Of a stretch of 64,000 bases of DNA, positions 50,841-60,125 are shown piece by piece (position 1 is the first letter of the stretch; each line of letters opens with the position of its first letter). The notes under the pieces were generated by a model. The model had not been told where the DNA came from. It worked only from the letters and a program-made list of their open reading frames with translations, and did no database searches. The stretch spans positions 62,001 to 126,000 of the forward strand of contig CAJTRO010000004.1 in assembly GCA_910579015.1 (NCBI GenBank), read 5' to 3'. The position numbers were made by a program, and so were the translations under genes. The stretch comes from an uncultured Dorea sp. (GTDB lineage Bacteria; Bacillota_A; Clostridia; Lachnospirales; Lachnospiraceae).

Positions 50841-51804
50841 GAACCCCAGGTTCTTTAAGCCTTTCGAGCTGTTTATCCAGATGTACGGGCTTCCGGCGCA
50901 TGATGAGATGGATCCGACCATGTTCGTGGCGCTTACGTATACATTTATCTTCGGCGCGATGTTCGGAGATGTGGGACAGGGCTTCTGCCTGTTTGCGATC
51001 GGCGGACTCATTTATCTTAAGAAGAAGATGAACCTGGCGGGTATCGTGTCGATCGCGGGTATTTTCTCGATGATCTTCGGGGCGCTGTTCGGCAGTATCT
51101 TCGGATTCGAAGACATCATTCCGGCAATCTGGCTTCGGCCGGTGGAGGCGATGACGAACCTGCCGTTTATCGGACAGCTGAATACGGTGTTTATCATTGC
51201 GATAGCGTTCGGTATGGCGCTCAATATCCTGGTGATGATCTTCCAGATTGCCAATGCGGCAAAGTCGCATGATACGGAGAATCTGTGGTTCTCAACGAAC
51301 GGGGTGGCGGGCCTTGTGTTCTACGGCTTCCTCGTGCTGACGATCGTGCTCTACATGACCGGCCGCAAGGTTCCGGGAAATATTCTTATGGCGATATTCC
51401 TGGGGATCCCGATTCTTCTGTTTGTGTTCAAGGAACCGCTTACGAATCTGGTGGAGCACAATCACAAGAAGATGAAAGAGAGCAAGGCGATGTTCCTGGT
51501 GCAGGGCTTCTTTGAATTATTTGAGACACTTTTGAGTTATTTTTCCAATACGCTGTCCTATGTGCGTATCGGTGCATTTGCAGTCAGCCATGCGGCGATC
51601 ATGGAAGTGGTGCTGATGCTGTCAGGAGCGGAGGACGGAGCGCCGAATCTGTTCGGGATCATTTTGGGAAATGTGGTCGTGTGCGCGCTTGAGGGACTGA
51701 TCGTAGGGATCCAGGTACTGCGTCTTGAGTATTACGAGATGTTCAGCCGGTTCTATAAAGGAAGCGGACGGGAGTTCAAGCCGTTTAAGAAGCAGAAGAA
51801 ATAA
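50818..51804 (+). CDS. ntpI: V-type ATPase subunit I, C-terminal membrane part (frameshifted gene)
   Basis: This is the continuation of the preceding gene in the +1 frame, about 328 residues. It has the membrane sector of subunit I with some seven helices and the landmarks MYGLPAHDEMDPTMFVALTY, GAMFGDVGQGFCL and LLSYFSNTLSYVRIGAFAVS with the Arg near the proton path. The open frame extends upstream to 50656 but those codons overlap the N-terminal part and make no family sense. No ribosome site fits a separate start, so independent translation is unlikely. Together the two parts give about 643 residues, the normal length. Confidence 0.85.
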   Translation, partial: GEPPTKLKNPRFFKPFELFIQMYGLPAHDEMDPTMFVALTYTFIFGAMFGDVGQGFCLFAIGGLIYLKKKMNLAGIVSIAGIFSMIFGALFGSIFGFEDIIPAIWLRPVEAMTNLPFIGQLNTVFIIAIAFGMALNILVMIFQIANAAKSHDTENLWFSTNGVAGLVFYGFLVLTIVLYMTGRKVPGNILMAIFLGIPILLFVFKEPLTNLVEHNHKKMKESKAMFLVQGFFELFETLLSYFSNTLSYVRIGAFAVSHAAIMEVVLMLSGAEDGAPNLFGIILGNVVVCALEGLIVGIQVLRLEYYEMFSRFYKGSGREFKPFKKQKK

Positions 51805-51855
51805 GGAAAATGATAAATATAATATTAAGGATAAAATAAGAGGAGGATATCTATC

Positions 51856-52290
51856 ATGTCATTAACAGTGAAATTATTACTCATCACAGCGCTGGTACTC
51901 AGTATCATCATTCCATTCGGTTATTATCTGATCGGGGAGAAGACGAAGAAACGTTATAAGAGGGCGATCGGAGTAAACGCGTTCTTCTATTTCGGAGCAT
52001 TTGCTGTTGCGGCGATCATGATGTTTGGCGGAGCGCCTGTAGAGGCCGCCGAAGGCGCCGCAGAGGCTGCTTCTAATTCTGTTGGATTCGGCTATCTTGC
52101 CGCTGCGCTGTCAACCGGTCTTTCCTGTGTCGGCGGTGGTATTGCCGTAGCGAGCGCGGCAAGTGCGGCGCTTGGCGCGATCAGTGAGGACTCAAGCGCC
52201 CTTGGTAAGTCCCTGATCTTCGTAGGTCTTGCAGAAGGTGTATGTCTGTACGGACTGATCATCTCTTTCATGATCCTGGGTAAATTGTAA
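51856..52290 (+). CDS. ntpK: V-type ATPase proteolipid subunit K (c subunit)
   Basis: The 144-residue protein has four hydrophobic segments at about 5-25, 40-60, 78-105 and 118-143. The last helix carries the ion-binding Glu in LAEGVCLYGLIISF; the first hairpin has no equivalent carboxylate, so there is one ion site per four-helix subunit. Whether Na+ or H+ is used cannot be decided with certainty from these residues. AGGAGG precedes the ATG. It follows subunit I by about 50 bp, as usual. Confidence 0.92.
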   Translation: MSLTVKLLLITALVLSIIIPFGYYLIGEKTKKRYKRAIGVNAFFYFGAFAVAAIMMFGGAPVEAAEGAAEAASNSVGFGYLAAALSTGLSCVGGGIAVASAASAALGAISEDSSALGKSLIFVGLAEGVCLYGLIISFMILGKL

Positions 52291-52291
52291 G

Positions 52292-52600
52292 ATGAAGATG
52301 TATCTGATCAGTGATAATGTCGATACGCTGACAGGAATGAGGCTTGCGGGAGTAGACGGTATCGTAGTCCATGAAAGAGAGGAGCTGCGGGAGGCGATTG
52401 AAAACGCGATGAATGATAAGACGGTGGGAGTGATCCTGCTGACGGAGAAGTTCGGCAGGGAATTCCCGGACCTGATCGATGAGATCAAGCTTGGCCGGAC
52501 GATGCCGCTGCTTATTGAGATTCCTGACAGACACGGGACCGGACGTAAGAAGGACTTTATCACATCTTATGTAAATGAGGCGATTGGCCTGAAACTATAA
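52292..52600 (+). CDS. ntpG: V-type ATPase subunit F (NtpG)
   Basis: The 102-residue protein resembles subunit F of V/A-type ATPases, the small Rossmann-like subunit at the central shaft: MYLISDNVDTLTGMRLAGVD at the N-terminus, GVILLTEKFGREFPDLIDEI, and MPLLIEIPDR near residue 80. Its start lies 1 bp after the subunit K stop and has only a weak ribosome site, so translation is probably coupled to the highly expressed proteolipid gene. Confidence 0.92.
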   Translation: MKMYLISDNVDTLTGMRLAGVDGIVVHEREELREAIENAMNDKTVGVILLTEKFGREFPDLIDEIKLGRTMPLLIEIPDRHGTGRKKDFITSYVNEAIGLKL

Positions 52601-52682
52601 TGTGACTGTTGAGCCAATGTGGGATTTATTCAAAAAGGGATGCAAGGATATGGCTGGACAGGAATAAAATGAGGTGACACAC

Positions 52683-53270
52683 TTGACAATAGAAGAGAAG
52701 ATATCACATCTGCAAGCCGCAGCGATGGAGGAAGCCAGGGCAGAAGGCAATGCGATCATGAAGCAGCACGAGGACGCGCTGCTTGGTGTATTTGAACAGC
52801 ACAGGGCAGAGATTCTGCGCCAGTCGGATACGCGGGTGAAGGCAGAGCGTGTCGGCGCGCAGCAACAGCTTAATATGGCGATGTCCAAGGCACAGCTTGA
52901 GCTGAAACGTGAGTTGAGCAAGACGCAGAAGGAATTGAAGAAGAAGCTGTTTGAGGAAGTTGAGGAAGTGGTGCAGGAGTATATGAAGACGGATGAGTAT
53001 CCGCGCCTGCTGATCGCTTATATCGAGAAAGCAGCCAAATTCGCAGACGGCGCGTCCATGACGATCTATATTAATCCGACGGATGAGGATAAGAAGGAAT
53101 TCTTAGAGGAGCACACAGGCATGATGCTGACGGTGAGCAAGGAGGATTTTATAGGCGGAGTGCGTGCGGTGATCCATGAGAAGAATGTACTGATCGACCA
53201 TGCCTTCAAGGGCGCGATCGAGAGTGAATACAGGAAGTTCGTGTTCAAGGGAGGTGTGCAGGTTGGATAA
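52683..53270 (+). CDS. ntpE: V-type ATPase subunit E
   Basis: This 195-residue peripheral stalk subunit has a long N-terminal coiled coil (TIEEKISHLQAAAMEEARAE onward to LKRELSKTQKELKKKL) and a compact C-terminal domain (GGVRAVIHEKNVLIDHAFKG, the family signature). TTG 52683 is preferred because AGGTG lies at 52672-52676, including the in-frame GTG 52674 that would otherwise be a start. It overlaps the subunit A gene by 8 bp. Confidence 0.9.
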   Translation: MTIEEKISHLQAAAMEEARAEGNAIMKQHEDALLGVFEQHRAEILRQSDTRVKAERVGAQQQLNMAMSKAQLELKRELSKTQKELKKKLFEEVEEVVQEYMKTDEYPRLLIAYIEKAAKFADGASMTIYINPTDEDKKEFLEEHTGMMLTVSKEDFIGGVRAVIHEKNVLIDHAFKGAIESEYRKFVFKGGVQVG

Positions 53271-55035
53271 TGTAACGACTGGTAAAATCTACGGAATCAA
53301 CGGACCTGTAATCTACATCAAGGAAAAGACAGAATTTAAGATGTCTGAGATGGTGTATGTAGGAAAAGAGAAGCTGGTCGGCGAAGTCATTTCCCTGGAT
53401 AAGGAGCTGACTACCATACAGGTATATGAAGAGACGTCAGGGCTTCGTCCCGGGGAGGTCGTAGAGGCGACGGGAGCGGCTGTGTCCGTTACTCTGGCAC
53501 CGGGGATCCTGAATAATATATTTGACGGAATTGAGCGGCCGCTGGAGCGGATTGCCGACAACGGCAGTGCGTTTATCACCAGGGGCGTCAGCGTAGATTC
53601 TCTGGATACAAAGAGATTGTGGGAGACACACATCACGGTAACAGAAGGCGAGACGGTTCACGGCGGGACCGTGATCGCGGAGGTACAGGAGACGCGGGCT
53701 ATCCTCCATAAATGTATGGTGCCGCCGGATGTGGAGGGGACGGTAGTATCTGTAGTCCCGGACGGTGAGTATACCATTAATGACGTGATCGTGACGCTTG
53801 AGCTTCCGGACGGCGGAACGAGAGAGCTTACCATGACACAGCGGTGGCCGATCCGTGTGCCAAGGCCGGTATCGCAGCGTTTCCCGGCCAGTGTACCGCT
53901 TGTGACGGGACAGCGTATCCTTGATACTATGTTCCCGATCGCAAAAGGCGGAACAGCGGCAATCCCGGGCGGTTTTGGAACAGGAAAGACAATGACGCAG
54001 CATCAGGTCGCAAAGTGGGCGGATGCGGACATCATCATCTATATCGGATGCGGTGAGCGTGGAAATGAGATGACGCAGGTTCTTGAGGAATTCTCTGAGC
54101 TGGTGGATCCAAAGTCGGGCAATCCTCTGATGGATAGGACGACGCTGATTGCGAATACGTCGAATATGCCGGTTGCGGCCCGTGAGGCGTCGATCTACAC
54201 GGGACTTACGCTGGCTGAGTATTACCGGGATATGGGATATGACGTGGCGATCATGGCGGACTCCACCTCTCGGTGGGCGGAGGCGCTCCGTGAGCTGTCG
54301 GGACGTCTGGAGGAGATGCCGGCGGAAGAAGGATTCCCTGCTTATCTGGCATCTAAGCTGTCCGCGTTCTATGAGCGTGCGGGCATGATGCAGACATTAA
54401 ACGGTGAGAGCGGTTCGGTGTCCATTATCGGCGCGGTATCCCCGCAGGGAGGCGATTTCTCTGAGCCGGTTACACAGAATACGAAGAGATTCGTCCGTTG
54501 CTTCTGGGGACTGGATAAGTCGCTGGCATATTCCAGACATTTCCCCGCAATCCACTGGCTCTCCAGTTACAGCGAATATCTGAATGACTTAAGCGGGTGG
54601 TATGCGGATCATGTATCGCCGAAGTTTGTGGACTACAGGAACCGGATGATGACGATCCTGAACCAGGAGAGCAGTCTGATGGAGATTGTGAAGCTGATCG
54701 GAGGGGATGTGCTCCCTGACGACCAGAAGCTTGTCCTGGAGATCGCGAAGGTTATCCGTCTGGGCTTCTTACAGCAGAATGCATTCCACAAGGACGATAC
54801 CTGTGTATCTATGGAGAAGCAGTTTAAGATGATGGACGTGATCCTGCATCTGTATCGGACGGCGAGGCATCTGGTGGCCATGGGGCAGCCGATGTCTGTG
54901 TTGAAGGCGGAAGGCATTTTTGAGAAGGTCATCGCGATCAAGTACGACGTGGCGAACGACAATCTACAGATGCTGGATATGTATAAGAAAGATATTGATG
55001 ATTTTTATAACAGCGTGATTGCGAAGAACGCATAA
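53263..55035 (+). CDS. ntpA: V-type ATPase catalytic subunit A
   Basis: The 590-residue protein is the ATP-binding catalytic subunit. After TTG 53263 (GGGAGGTG upstream) comes the N-terminal barrel (GKIYGINGPVIYIKEK), then the non-homologous insert typical of A subunits (VHGGTVIAEVQETRAILHKC), PRPVSQRFPASVPLVTGQRI, the P-loop GGFGTGKTMTQHQ, IGCGERGNEMTQVLEEF and DSTSRWAEALRE. Walker A has Thr in place of the more common Ala (GTGKT), still compatible with function. It hydrolyses or makes ATP in the A3B3 head. Confidence 0.96.
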   Translation: MDNVTTGKIYGINGPVIYIKEKTEFKMSEMVYVGKEKLVGEVISLDKELTTIQVYEETSGLRPGEVVEATGAAVSVTLAPGILNNIFDGIERPLERIADNGSAFITRGVSVDSLDTKRLWETHITVTEGETVHGGTVIAEVQETRAILHKCMVPPDVEGTVVSVVPDGEYTINDVIVTLELPDGGTRELTMTQRWPIRVPRPVSQRFPASVPLVTGQRILDTMFPIAKGGTAAIPGGFGTGKTMTQHQVAKWADADIIIYIGCGERGNEMTQVLEEFSELVDPKSGNPLMDRTTLIANTSNMPVAAREASIYTGLTLAEYYRDMGYDVAIMADSTSRWAEALRELSGRLEEMPAEEGFPAYLASKLSAFYERAGMMQTLNGESGSVSIIGAVSPQGGDFSEPVTQNTKRFVRCFWGLDKSLAYSRHFPAIHWLSSYSEYLNDLSGWYADHVSPKFVDYRNRMMTILNQESSLMEIVKLIGGDVLPDDQKLVLEIAKVIRLGFLQQNAFHKDDTCVSMEKQFKMMDVILHLYRTARHLVAMGQPMSVLKAEGIFEKVIAIKYDVANDNLQMLDMYKKDIDDFYNSVIAKNA

Positions 55036-55049
55036 GGAGGGAACCGTAC

Positions 55050-56444
55050 ATGGCAATAGAATATCTGGGACTCAGTAATATCAACGGACCTCTGGTAGTG
55101 TTAGAAGGGCTTCAGGGTGCGTTCTTTGATGAGATCGTGGAATTTGTGGTAGACGGTAATACGAAGAAGATGGGGCGTATTATCGAGTTGTATGAGGATA
55201 AGGCGATCATACAGGTATTTGAAGGGACGGAGAACATGTCTCTGCGCAACACCCATACGAAGCTGACCGGCCATCCCATGGAGGTGGCGGTATCCCCGGA
55301 AGTGCTGGGGCGTACCTTCAACGGCGTGGGCGTGCCGATCGACGGTCTTGGAAGGATCATCGGGGCGGAGAAGCGGGATGTGAACGGGCTTCCGCTGAAC
55401 CCGGTGCGAAGAGAATATCCGAGGAACTATATCCGTACAGGAATCTCGGCGATCGACGGCTTGACGACGCTAATCCGCGGACAGAAGCTTCCGATCTTCT
55501 CAGGAAACGGTCTTCCCCACGACCAGCTTGCGGCGCAGATTGTAAAGCAGGCGTCCCTGGGCGACGGGGCGAATGAGAATTTTGCGGTTGTGTTCGGGGC
55601 GATGGGCGTCAAGCATGACGTGGCAGAGTTCTTCCGCAAGACCTTCGAGGAGAGCGGTGTGTCCGACCATGTGTGTATGTTCCTGAACCTGGCAAACGAT
55701 CCGGTGGTGGAGCGTCTGATCACGCCGAAGGTTGCGCTTACGGTGGCGGAGTATCTGGCATTTGAGTGTAATATGCATATCCTGGTTATCCTGACGGATA
55801 TGACTTCATTTGCGGAGGCCATGCGTGAGGTATCCTCCTCCAAAGGAGAGATCCCGTCAAGAAAGGGATATCCGGGATATCTCTACAGTGAACTTGCGAC
55901 GCTCTATGAGCGCGCGGGAATTGTCGTGGGCTCCAATGGTTCGGTAACACAGCTTCCGATCCTGACTATGCCTAATGATGACATTACGCATCCGATCCCT
56001 GACCTGACAGGGTATATTACTGAGGGGCAGATCGTACTTGACCGGAATCTGCACGGCCAGGCGGTCTATCCTCCGATCAGTATCCTGCCGTCGCTGTCGC
56101 GTCTGATGAAGGACGGTATCGGTGAAGGATACACGAGAGAAGACCACCAGGGGCTTGCGAACCAGCTGTTCTCCGCCTATGCGAAGGTGGGAGAGGCGCG
56201 GAATCTGGCGTCTGTTATCGGTGAGGATGAGTTGTCTCCGCTGGATAAGAGGTATCTGAAGTTCGGTGAAGAATTTGAGAAGCATTATATCGGTCAGGGA
56301 CCGACAGAGAATCGTTCTATCCAGGATACGCTGGATCTGGGGTGGCATCTTCTGGGCTATCTGCCGAAGGAAGAGCTTGACAGGATTGATACGAAGCTGA
56401 TCGATAAATATTATCCGAAGGAAGAAGGCCAGCTTCAGATTTAA
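55050..56444 (+). CDS. ntpB: V-type ATPase subunit B
   Basis: The 464-residue regulatory subunit of the A3B3 head lacks a true P-loop, having GNGLPHDQLAAQ in its place, the B-subunit pattern. Other landmarks are EYLGLSNINGPLVVLEG, VLGRTFNGVGVPIDG, LILTDMTSFAEAMREVS-like VILTDMTSFAEAMREVSSSK, and PSLSRLMKDGIGEGYTREDH. AAGGAGGG precedes ATG 55050, 14 bp after subunit A. Length and motif order are standard. Confidence 0.96.
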   Translation: MAIEYLGLSNINGPLVVLEGLQGAFFDEIVEFVVDGNTKKMGRIIELYEDKAIIQVFEGTENMSLRNTHTKLTGHPMEVAVSPEVLGRTFNGVGVPIDGLGRIIGAEKRDVNGLPLNPVRREYPRNYIRTGISAIDGLTTLIRGQKLPIFSGNGLPHDQLAAQIVKQASLGDGANENFAVVFGAMGVKHDVAEFFRKTFEESGVSDHVCMFLNLANDPVVERLITPKVALTVAEYLAFECNMHILVILTDMTSFAEAMREVSSSKGEIPSRKGYPGYLYSELATLYERAGIVVGSNGSVTQLPILTMPNDDITHPIPDLTGYITEGQIVLDRNLHGQAVYPPISILPSLSRLMKDGIGEGYTREDHQGLANQLFSAYAKVGEARNLASVIGEDELSPLDKRYLKFGEEFEKHYIGQGPTENRSIQDTLDLGWHLLGYLPKEELDRIDTKLIDKYYPKEEGQLQI

Positions 56445-56525
56445 CGATTTAACGGTGTAATGGTGTATCGGTGTATCGGCCGGGATACGGCGGGGAATGA
56501 TTTGGGTAGATAAGGAGGTCTGTAT

Positions 56526-57143
56526 ATGGATCCGAGAGAATTTCCTACCAAGGGAAATCTGATGCTTGCCAAGAATTCTCTTGCGCTTGCCCATCAGGGG
56601 TATGACCTGATGGATAAGAAGCGGAATATCCTTCTTAAGGAATTGATGGAGCTGATTGACGAGGCGAAGAATATACAGGAAGAGATTGATACTACGTTTA
56701 CAAGGGCGTATGTGTGCCTTCAGCGTGCGAATATCGAGCAGGGTATCAGTAAGGTGCAGGAGCTTGCATTTACGGTTCCTATCGAGGAATCCATCCGTAT
56801 CCAGACCAGGAGTATCATGGGCACGGAGATTCCGCATATCAAGTATGACGACAAGCAGAATGATCTGACTTATGCGTTTGGTACGACGAAGGAGTCGATT
56901 GATATTGCCAGGGAGGCGTTCAGGCAGGTTAAGAACCTGACGATCAAGCTGGCGGAGGTTGAGAATGCGGCGTACCGGCTTGCGGCGAATATCAAGAAGA
57001 CGCAGAAGCGGGCGAATGCGCTTAAGAATATCACGATTCCGATGTACAGTAATCTGGTGTATACGATCAATAATGCGCTGGAGGAGAAGGAAAGAGAAGA
57101 ATTCACGAGGCTTAAGGTTATTAAGAGGATGCAGGGGAAATAG
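56526..57143 (+). CDS. ntpD: V-type ATPase subunit D
   Basis: The 205-residue protein is the central rotor shaft, a long antiparallel coiled coil. Family hallmarks are PTKGNLMLAKNSLALAHQGY, DLMDKKRNILLKELMEL and the C-terminal RRVNALKNITIPMY-like KRANALKNITIPMYSNLVYT. AAGGAGG precedes the ATG. It ends the ATPase operon and is followed by a strong terminator. Confidence 0.95.
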   Translation: MDPREFPTKGNLMLAKNSLALAHQGYDLMDKKRNILLKELMELIDEAKNIQEEIDTTFTRAYVCLQRANIEQGISKVQELAFTVPIEESIRIQTRSIMGTEIPHIKYDDKQNDLTYAFGTTKESIDIAREAFRQVKNLTIKLAEVENAAYRLAANIKKTQKRANALKNITIPMYSNLVYTINNALEEKEREEFTRLKVIKRMQGK

Positions 57144-57149
57144 ACAGAG

Positions 57150-57203
57150 ACAGCCGTTTTGGTTAAAGGGAGAGATCCGATTTAACCAAAACGGCTGTTT
57201 TTT
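57150..57203 (+). terminator. intrinsic terminator of the V-ATPase operon
   Basis: An 18-bp perfect stem (ACAGCCGTTTTGGTTAAA with its complement) around a 13-nt loop is followed by six T residues. Confidence 0.95.
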
Positions 57204-57326
57204 GGTACTCTTGTGTAATGCTGTTTGTTTTCAGAGTGACGGATTGACTTTTGAGAAAAATAAACAAAGTTTCAAAAACTCCTATTTTTCTTTCTCTTTT
57301 TTATACATCTACCGAAAAGAATATAT

Positions 57327-57332
57327 TATAAT
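57327..57332 (+). promoter_or_regulatory. -10 box of the beta-galactosidase gene
   Basis: TATAAT lies about 52 bp before the ATG. No good -35 box is found. A dyad TTTTGA-N16-TCAAAA at about 57248-57278 lies upstream and may be a regulator site, consistent with activator-dependent expression. Confidence 0.35.
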
Positions 57333-57384
57333 GAACGAAATAGAATAAAGATGCGAAGAAGCAAAGGAAGGGGACGGAGAAAAT

Positions 57385-59412
57385 ATGAAAGCAAAATTCA
57401 CCCAGATATTATACGGCGGAGACTACAACCCGGAACAATGGCCAAGGGAGATCTGGCAGCAGGACATGGAGTTGTTTGACGAAGCCGGCATCAACAGCGC
57501 CACCATCAACGTATTTTCATGGGCAAAGCTCCAGCCGTCAGAGGAGGTCTATGATTTCAGCGAGCTTGATGACATTGTTGACATGCTGACGAAGGCAGGG
57601 AAGCAGATTGTGCTTGCAACCTCTACGGCGGCGCTTCCGGCATGGATGGTGAAGCGGTATCCAGAAGTGGCAAGGACAGACTATGGGGGGAGGCATCACA
57701 AGTTCGGCCAACGGCACAATGCATGTCCCAACAGCCCAGTCTACCGCCATTTTGCAAAGGAACTGGCGTCAAGGCTCGCCGAGCGTTACGGAAAGAATGA
57801 TAACGTGGTATGCTGGCATGTGAACAATGAATATGGCGGGGAATGTTACTGTGAGAATTGTGAGAAGGCATTCCGTGTCTGGCTCAAGAGGAAATATAAG
57901 ACGATAGAGGCGCTGAATAAGGCATGGAATCTGTCGTTCTGGGGGCATACCATCTATGACTGGGACGAGGTTGTACTGCCCAATGCCCTTGGGGAAGGAC
58001 TTGGTTTTCGAGGGGAAGACGAGGACGGGACCGCATTTGCAGGAATATCCATTGATTACAGGCGGTTCAATTCAGACAGCCTCCTCGAGAACTTCAAGAT
58101 GGAGAGGGACGCGATACGACAGTATGATAAGGACGCTGCCATTACGACGAACCTGATGGGAACCTTTAAAGGGCTGGATTATTTTAAATGGGCGAAGGAG
58201 ATGGACATTGTCTCATGGGATAATTATCCAAGCTATGATACGCCCTGGAGCATGACGGCGATGCGGCACGACCTGATGCGCGGGCTTAAGGCTGAGCCGT
58301 TTATGCTGATGGAACAGACGCCCAGCCAGCAGAACTGGCAGCCCTATAATTCGCTGAAGAAGCCGGGACAGATGCGCGCCCAGAGCTATCAGACTGTTGC
58401 GCACGGGGCAGATACGATCCAGTTCTTCCAGCTTAGAAGGTCGGTGGGAGGCTGTGAGAAGTTCCACGGAGCGGTGATCGAGCATGTGGGAACCGCTAAG
58501 ACAAGGGTATTCAGGGAGACGGCAGAGCTTGGTGCAGAGCTTCGCAGTATTGGAGCCTCCATTATCGGCGCGGAAAATGAATCAAAGGCCGGTATTATCT
58601 TTGACTGGGACAACTACTGGGCGCTGGAGTACACGAGCGGTCCGAATAAAGACCTCAAGTATGTGGATCAGATCTGGCGGTACTATGAATATTTCTACAA
58701 TAAGAATATTTCCGTGGATATGATACCTGTGGACGCGGACTTTGGGAAATATGATCTGGTGGCGGCGCCGGTTCTGTATATGGTGAAGGAAGGCGTGGCA
58801 GAGGCCATTGAGAAATATGTTGCTGACGGCGGTACATTTGTGACAGGGTTCATGAGCGGTATCGTGGACCAGTCGGATAACGTGCACCTTGGAGGCTATC
58901 CGGGACCGCTTCGGAAGCTTGCGGGCATATGGGCTGAGGAGATTGACGCACTGGCGCCCGAACAGAGTAACGAGATTGTTTTCGGGGACGGAACACGGAA
59001 GCAGTGCAGGATGCTCTGCGACATTCTCCATCTGGAAGGTGCAGAAGAGATTGCGCAGTATGGAGATGATTTCTACGCGGGGACACCGGTTGTCACGAAG
59101 AATGCTTTTGGCAGGGGATGTACGTATTACGTCGGAACGGTGCCGGAGAGAGACGGACTTGCGAAGCTCCTTGATATGGTCTGTGATGAAGCAGGAGTCA
59201 GGCCGGTCATTGCAGAGGAGACGGAACTCGAAGTAACAAGAAGAGTGACAGAGACGCAGGAAATCTACTTTATCATGAACTTTAAGGATCAGGAGCTTGC
59301 GCTTCCGGGCGTATTTGCGGGGAAGACGGACATCCTGACGGGCAGAGTACTGACAGCGGACGAACAGCTTAAGAAATACGAGGTGCGTGTTGTGAGCGTT
59401 CCAAGGGCATAG
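57385..59412 (+). CDS. beta-galactosidase, glycoside hydrolase family 42
   Basis: The 675-residue enzyme cleaves terminal beta-galactosides. It starts with ILYGGDYNPEQWP, typical of GH42; the acid/base Glu lies in CWHVNNEYGGECYC near residue 148, with zinc-type cysteines in CYCENCEKAF, and the nucleophile Glu in FMLMEQTPSQQNW near 310. A trimerisation domain follows (VAAPVLYMVKEG). There is no signal peptide, so it works on imported oligosaccharides. GGGGACGGAG precedes the ATG. It is flanked by terminators and stands alone without a transporter. Confidence 0.95.
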   Translation: MKAKFTQILYGGDYNPEQWPREIWQQDMELFDEAGINSATINVFSWAKLQPSEEVYDFSELDDIVDMLTKAGKQIVLATSTAALPAWMVKRYPEVARTDYGGRHHKFGQRHNACPNSPVYRHFAKELASRLAERYGKNDNVVCWHVNNEYGGECYCENCEKAFRVWLKRKYKTIEALNKAWNLSFWGHTIYDWDEVVLPNALGEGLGFRGEDEDGTAFAGISIDYRRFNSDSLLENFKMERDAIRQYDKDAAITTNLMGTFKGLDYFKWAKEMDIVSWDNYPSYDTPWSMTAMRHDLMRGLKAEPFMLMEQTPSQQNWQPYNSLKKPGQMRAQSYQTVAHGADTIQFFQLRRSVGGCEKFHGAVIEHVGTAKTRVFRETAELGAELRSIGASIIGAENESKAGIIFDWDNYWALEYTSGPNKDLKYVDQIWRYYEYFYNKNISVDMIPVDADFGKYDLVAAPVLYMVKEGVAEAIEKYVADGGTFVTGFMSGIVDQSDNVHLGGYPGPLRKLAGIWAEEIDALAPEQSNEIVFGDGTRKQCRMLCDILHLEGAEEIAQYGDDFYAGTPVVTKNAFGRGCTYYVGTVPERDGLAKLLDMVCDEAGVRPVIAEETELEVTRRVTETQEIYFIMNFKDQELALPGVFAGKTDILTGRVLTADEQLKKYEVRVVSVPRA

Positions 59413-59483
59413 ACCGTAACAATAACGTCTGTTTCAGTATGGATGTCAAAGGCCGGCGGATAAGGAAGGATCGATCATGGAGA

Positions 59484-59520
59484 GGGAATGTTTTATGCTG
59501 AGGCAGGACGTTCCCTTTTT
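59484..59520 (+). terminator. intrinsic terminator after the beta-galactosidase gene
   Basis: GGGAATG and CGTTCCC pair (one G-T) around an 18-nt loop, followed by TTTTT. Confidence 0.6.
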
Positions 59521-59666
59521 AGATTGGTGAGGAAATGTGCGGGCTGCAAAGTAAATTTGCGGAAATTCAAAGGCATTTTGCTGGCTAAATCGACCGATAT
59601 ATATTACACTGTAAGAGCCTTCTTCGATGGGATTTAACCCAAAAGGGGCGGGAAAGGAGCAGGAAA

Positions 59667-60125
59667 ATGCTTGGAGAAAAATTGGCGGCGCTCCGCAAAC
59701 GATCTGGTTACAGCCAGCAGGAGCTTGCCGAGAAGTTGTCAGTCACAAGACAGACCATATCTAACTGGGAATGTGGCCAGGGCGCCCCGGCGCTTGATAA
59801 AGCTGTCGAGCTTGCGAAGATATACCAGATCAGCCTGGACGATCTTGCAGGCGAGCAGGTAGAGGTGGTGGTAAAGGAGAAACGGGAATCACAGGCAAGA
59901 GTGCTTAAGCGCCTTGTGGGGAAATATGTGAAGATTGAAGATTCTGATGCGACGCTGTTGATCGAACAGCAGGGGAAAGTAAAGGTGCTGGAAGTGTCAA
60001 AGGACTGGATACGGGTGGAATATACCAGATTAAAAGAGGGGAGCTTTACAAAGAAGGAAACGGTGGTCAAGCTGATTGATATCAACGCAGTAGAAGGTTT
60101 CGAGATTGAGGAGGAAGATGAATGA
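59667..60125 (+). CDS. XRE-family transcriptional regulator
   Basis: The 152-residue protein has an N-terminal Cro/C1-type helix-turn-helix: LGEKLAALRKRSGYSQQELA followed by EKLSVTRQTISNWECGQGAP. A linker leads to a C-terminal beta-rich domain of about 70 residues (KYVKIEDSDATLLIEQQGKV) that I do not recognise. A candidate promoter (TTGCTG, 16-17 bp, TATATT near 59600) and GGGAAAGGAGC lie upstream. The next gene overlaps by 4 bp and shares a similar beta-type segment, so the two proteins probably work together. Confidence 0.88.
   Translation: MLGEKLAALRKRSGYSQQELAEKLSVTRQTISNWECGQGAPALDKAVELAKIYQISLDDLAGEQVEVVVKEKRESQARVLKRLVGKYVKIEDSDATLLIEQQGKVKVLEVSKDWIRVEYTRLKEGSFTKKETVVKLIDINAVEGFEIEEEDE

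Noticed and set aside
49875..51804. Two independent genes for subunit I halves
   Set aside because: The second half has no own ribosome site and both halves join at one base to a normal-length family member.
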